Of a DNA stretch of 64,000 nt, positions 55,701-64,000 are shown one piece after another. The position numbers and the translations under genes were made by a program. How positions within the stretch are numbered: position 1 is the stretch's first letter; each line of letters begins with the position of its first letter. The notes beneath the pieces were generated by a model. The model had not been told where the DNA came from, did no database searches, and saw only the letters and a list, made by a program, of their open reading frames with translations. Source of the DNA: Branchiostoma lanceolatum (taxonomy: Eukaryota; Chordata; Leptocardii; Amphioxiformes; Branchiostomatidae); the NCBI RefSeq assembly GCF_035083965.1, contig NC_089725.1, positions 32,805,524 to 32,869,523 on the forward strand. Direction: 5' to 3'.

Positions 55701-56919
55701 AGATCTTACCTTGTTTAGCTTGGAACAGCATTGTGTTGCGTTCAGATAGTCACATTCTAAATCTGACAGGGTGATGATCTGTTATCACGGTTAAGGTCGG
55801 ACAGTTCTGAGACGACGTCCAGTTAAACAGCAAGAACACGACAAGATGATGAATGTTCTTGCTCCCAACTTACAGTGCCAAACAATCACAGGCAAATAAA
55901 CAAAGCAATGTCAGGTAACTTTGCTTCATCTTTTCCATCTTTCATATTTTGACCTATAATGTTGAGTATTAACATTACATCATATAAATATACCTTGATA
56001 CTTAGAGACAAGGATTAGGTGTCCAACAAATGAAAAAGGGTTTTGTTTGGTGCCACCAAGGAGGTTAAAACCTACTTGGTGCTACAGAAAACTAAATGGA
56101 CTTTTGAACTGGAGAAAAACAACTCTCTAGTCGAAACAAGAGGAGAGATTCATGTAAATCCTTTCTTTTCTGCCTGGGTCATGTGTAGAATGAAATGACA
56201 CTGACTAAGAGTCTTAGAAAGACACAACCTCTACCAAACCACCAAGGTATAACATACATGTTTGTACTAATATTTTCTGTTAGTCTCAAACTGTGAGAAT
56301 ATATCATCTGTGTCTTGATACTGCATCTAAACATAATTTCCCCAGAACAGCCTGTCAACGAAAAGGATTGCCGCGCTTTTTAAGCCGTAAAATGCTTGAC
56401 TGCAACAGAAAGTGACCTGTAATGACATCTGTGTTTTCAGTCGTATTTTACAGTCGGGGCCGTTATGTTGTTTCGTTACGCCCGAGGCGAAAATGTATTT
56501 ATGAGTAGAGTAGAGTAGAGTAGAATTTATGTTACGTCAAATCACCTAACAGGTATTCAGGCGATACTAACCCTCAAGCCTCGACTATTCTGTGAGTGAA
56601 AAATCTATTTATAATTCTTAGCAGTAAAATCACGACACGCCCGTCTGTAAACTGTGTCAGTGAAGCCATGCCAACCTGGCACTAGTGTGTTGGCAGAAAG
56701 CCTTCCACAACTCGCCAGTTCGGTGGGGAGGGGGGCGGATTCGGCGCGCGCTTGAAACATCAGAACGCATCGGAAAGTGGAAAAGTACATTGAGCGGTAA
56801 ACATGACAAACGCTCCCAAATGTGACAGGAGCTCAAAAGGATACAAAGTACACCGTTAGGAAGAGGAGCGCCGAGCAATCCAGCAGAGCGAGGATGAACA
56901 ACACAGCGTCCCAAGTCAT
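52794..56919 (-). CDS. CNIH4: Cornichon family member 4, ER export cargo receptor (5 exons)
   Basis: Cornichon proteins are small membrane proteins that load cargo into COPII vesicles at the ER; CNIH4 is known to handle G-protein-coupled receptors. Exons in transcript order: 56919-56845, 55778-55710, 55187-55075, 54346-54206 and 52827-52794, all GT-AG with consistent phases, stop TGA. The protein has 143 residues (human 139). It starts [20 protein letters not shown] (first membrane segment), then [19 protein letters not shown], a second hydrophobic stretch ([20 protein letters not shown]), [20 protein letters not shown], and a last hydrophobic stretch ([20 protein letters not shown]). The EIHNRGQLK motif and lack of the CNIH2/3 loop make it CNIH4, not CNIH1-3. 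Intron 4 holds a large minisatellite near the last acceptor. It is tail-to-tail with WDR26 and head-to-head with PLEKHD1. Confidence 0.95.
52863..53598. repeat. Minisatellite of 11 and 17 bp units near the last CNIH4 acceptor
   Basis: About 730 bp are built from CAGGTACAACACCAGAA (17 bp) and CAGGTATTGCA (11 bp), often alternating as 28 bp pairs. In transcript orientation it ends about 35 bp before the exon 5 acceptor. The minus-strand phrase TTGTACCTGTGCAG differs by one base from the last 14 bases of CNIH4 exon 4 (TTGTACCTGTACAG). Long frames on both strands (up to 239 codons) are repeat artefacts. Confidence 0.9.
53851..54016. mobile_element. Foldback element with imperfect inverted ends
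   Basis: GGGAGGCTCTGCTAAACTGG at the left and the complement of CCGGTTTTGCAGAGCCTCCC at the right, followed inward by GGTTTCCA, CAGCT.TCAGCCAATCAGA and its partner. In CNIH4 intron 4. Confidence 0.7.
54640..55027 (+). repeat. tRNA-derived SINE ending in a perfect 51 bp palindrome
   Basis: A B box, GAGTTCGAACCTGGG (about 54669-54683), follows tRNA-like sequence. Then comes TGCCCTTGGGAAAGGCACTT, shared with the SINE at 1-230, and a body containing GGACGTTAAATGGAGGTTCC. At 54977-55027 a perfect palindrome (25 base arms, one central base) holds AATAAA on each strand. It lies in CNIH4 intron 3. Confidence 0.75.
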
Positions 56920-63161
<6,242 letters not shown>

Positions 63162-63301
63162 TACTCTCCAAGCAGAGGAAGGGTTCCGGCTGGTTTTGGA
63201 CATATTTCTAGTTTTTTTTACATGACAAAATAGAAAGCCCAACAAAAACGCCTGAAAACATGTCAAAAACCAGCCGGAACCCCTCCTCTGCTTGGAGAGT
63301 A
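63162..63301. mobile_element. Foldback element, CTCCAAGCAGA type, 140 bp
   Basis: TACTCTCCAAGCAGAGGAAG at the left pairs with the right end (GCTTGGAGAGTA). The arms run through GGGTTCCGGCTGGTTTTTGA, about 50 bp each. It is a full-length relative of the copy at 5026-5151. The only flank match is TA; no 8-9 bp duplication is visible. Confidence 0.85.
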
Positions 63302-63418
63302 AGCAATTACTAGTAACTCCACTTCAGGGGGGAAATAACTTTTGGGGAATCACTGTAGATTTACAGCAGAGAAACTGCAGGGGTTGATGGATGCTGAGCC
63401 CTGATCTGATAGGAGTGC

Positions 63419-63469
<51 letters not shown>
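63419..63469. repeat. (GAT)n microsatellite
   Basis: Seventeen uninterrupted GAT triplets. In PLEKHD1 intron 2. Confidence 0.95.
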
Positions 63470-63530
63470 CATCTTCCTGCCTGACAGATCAGCAGATCTT
63501 GAAGATGACAAAGAAATGAAACCTGAGTAA

Positions 63531-63718
63531 TAGCCTGGAGTCCAGCCTTATTAGCTTTAGCCAGGCAAGGAGCGGAGCTTGGGTAGCGGACTAAAGCTAA
63601 TAAGACTGGATTCCAGGCTACTGAGTACTACCAGCCTTTTTAGCTTTCATCCGCTACCCAAGCTTGGCCGGTAGCGGAGCTTGGGTAGCGGAAGAAAGCT
63701 AAAAAGGCTGGTACTGAT
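63531..63718. mobile_element. Two adjacent hairpins with a shared stem motif
   Basis: Hairpin one (63531-63623) has stems with AGCCTGGA.TCCAG and TTAGCTTTAG; hairpin two (63628-63716) has stems GTACTACCAGCCTTTTTAGC and its complement. Both contain AGCGGAGCTTGGGTAGCGGA in or near the loop. The second also has its reverse complement. Confidence 0.75.
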
Positions 63719-64000
63719 CAGGCTAAAAGAAAGTTGGGTTATACTGTGAATTATTTGTACTTTGGCTGGGATTATATTTCACAGTAGAAAGGAAAAAGGG
63801 AGGTTTTGCTGTGTTTAAAGGTGTTTTAAAGTCGCGGTGGAAACAATTCTGAAGTACACTACCGGTAGTACTAATACTACTATATTGAAAATGCATATTC
63901 CCGGTGTGGTGACAGGTCACTGCCTGCAACTGCAAAAAATAAAACAACCACAAACATTTCAAGATTGTAGTTAGTACAGTGTATATGAATATAGCTAATC
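63719..64000. other. Window end, nothing recognised
   Basis: No feature seen apart from short open frames. It is presumed PLEKHD1 intron. Confidence 0.4.

Overview
The window is animal nuclear DNA, most likely from an amphioxus (Branchiostoma). The genes have many short exons with GT-AG introns, and each protein matches its vertebrate orthologue closely without being one. The introns are full of tRNA-derived SINEs, small inverted-repeat transposons and minisatellites, as is usual in amphioxus. I cannot tell the species. There is no sign of prokaryotic or viral genes.

Five genes can be read exon by exon. On the minus strand at 9905-23693 is SAE1, the SUMO E1 subunit 1 (9 coding exons). Head-to-head with it, on the plus strand at 24184-26737, is SRP14 (5 exons); about 490 bp of shared promoter lies between the two start codons. 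On the plus strand at 29369-48213 is WDR26, a CTLH/GID ubiquitin ligase subunit (15 coding exons). Tail-to-tail with WDR26, on the minus strand at 52794-56919, is CNIH4, an ER export receptor (5 exons). Head-to-head with CNIH4 is the 5' end of PLEKHD1 (plus, from 57537), whose first two coding exons are here; the rest lies beyond the window. WDR26 and CNIH4 are also convergent neighbours in human, so this pair looks like old conserved microsynteny. The five products do not form one pathway: SUMO activation, SRP Alu-domain assembly, ubiquitin ligation, COPII cargo export, and a PH/coiled-coil protein of unclear role.

Layout: 1-8500 is intergenic, with a SINE, a dead LINE, several foldback elements and small minisatellites. 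8500-24183 is SAE1 and its promoter. Its introns hold a 5.9 kb element with about 690 bp inverted arms (11256-17181) and a 2.6 kb element with 75 bp inverted ends and a 9 bp target duplication (18341-20937), itself split by a pogo-like element. 24184-29110 is SRP14 and its 3' flank. 29111-48213 is WDR26, with many repeats. 48214-52793 is the convergent intergenic region. 52794-57536 is CNIH4 and the second divergent promoter. 57537-64000 is the start of PLEKHD1, with a LINE split by a second pogo-like element.

The most unusual feature is how often tandem repeats are tied to splice junctions. Intron 4 of WDR26 ends in an array of 54 bp units, each copying the exon 5 acceptor and the first bases of exon 5, so eight decoy AG|GT sites precede the real one and each leads to an early stop. 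SRP14 exon 5, WDR26 exon 6 and both ends of WDR26 exon 12 also have copies of their boundary in the neighbouring intron. Arrays begin 10-20 bp after the donors of WDR26 introns 4, 5 and 9, and others lie just before the acceptors of WDR26 exon 14 and CNIH4 exon 5. A second theme is a group of foldback elements with different interiors that share one terminal motif, CTCCAAGCAGA.
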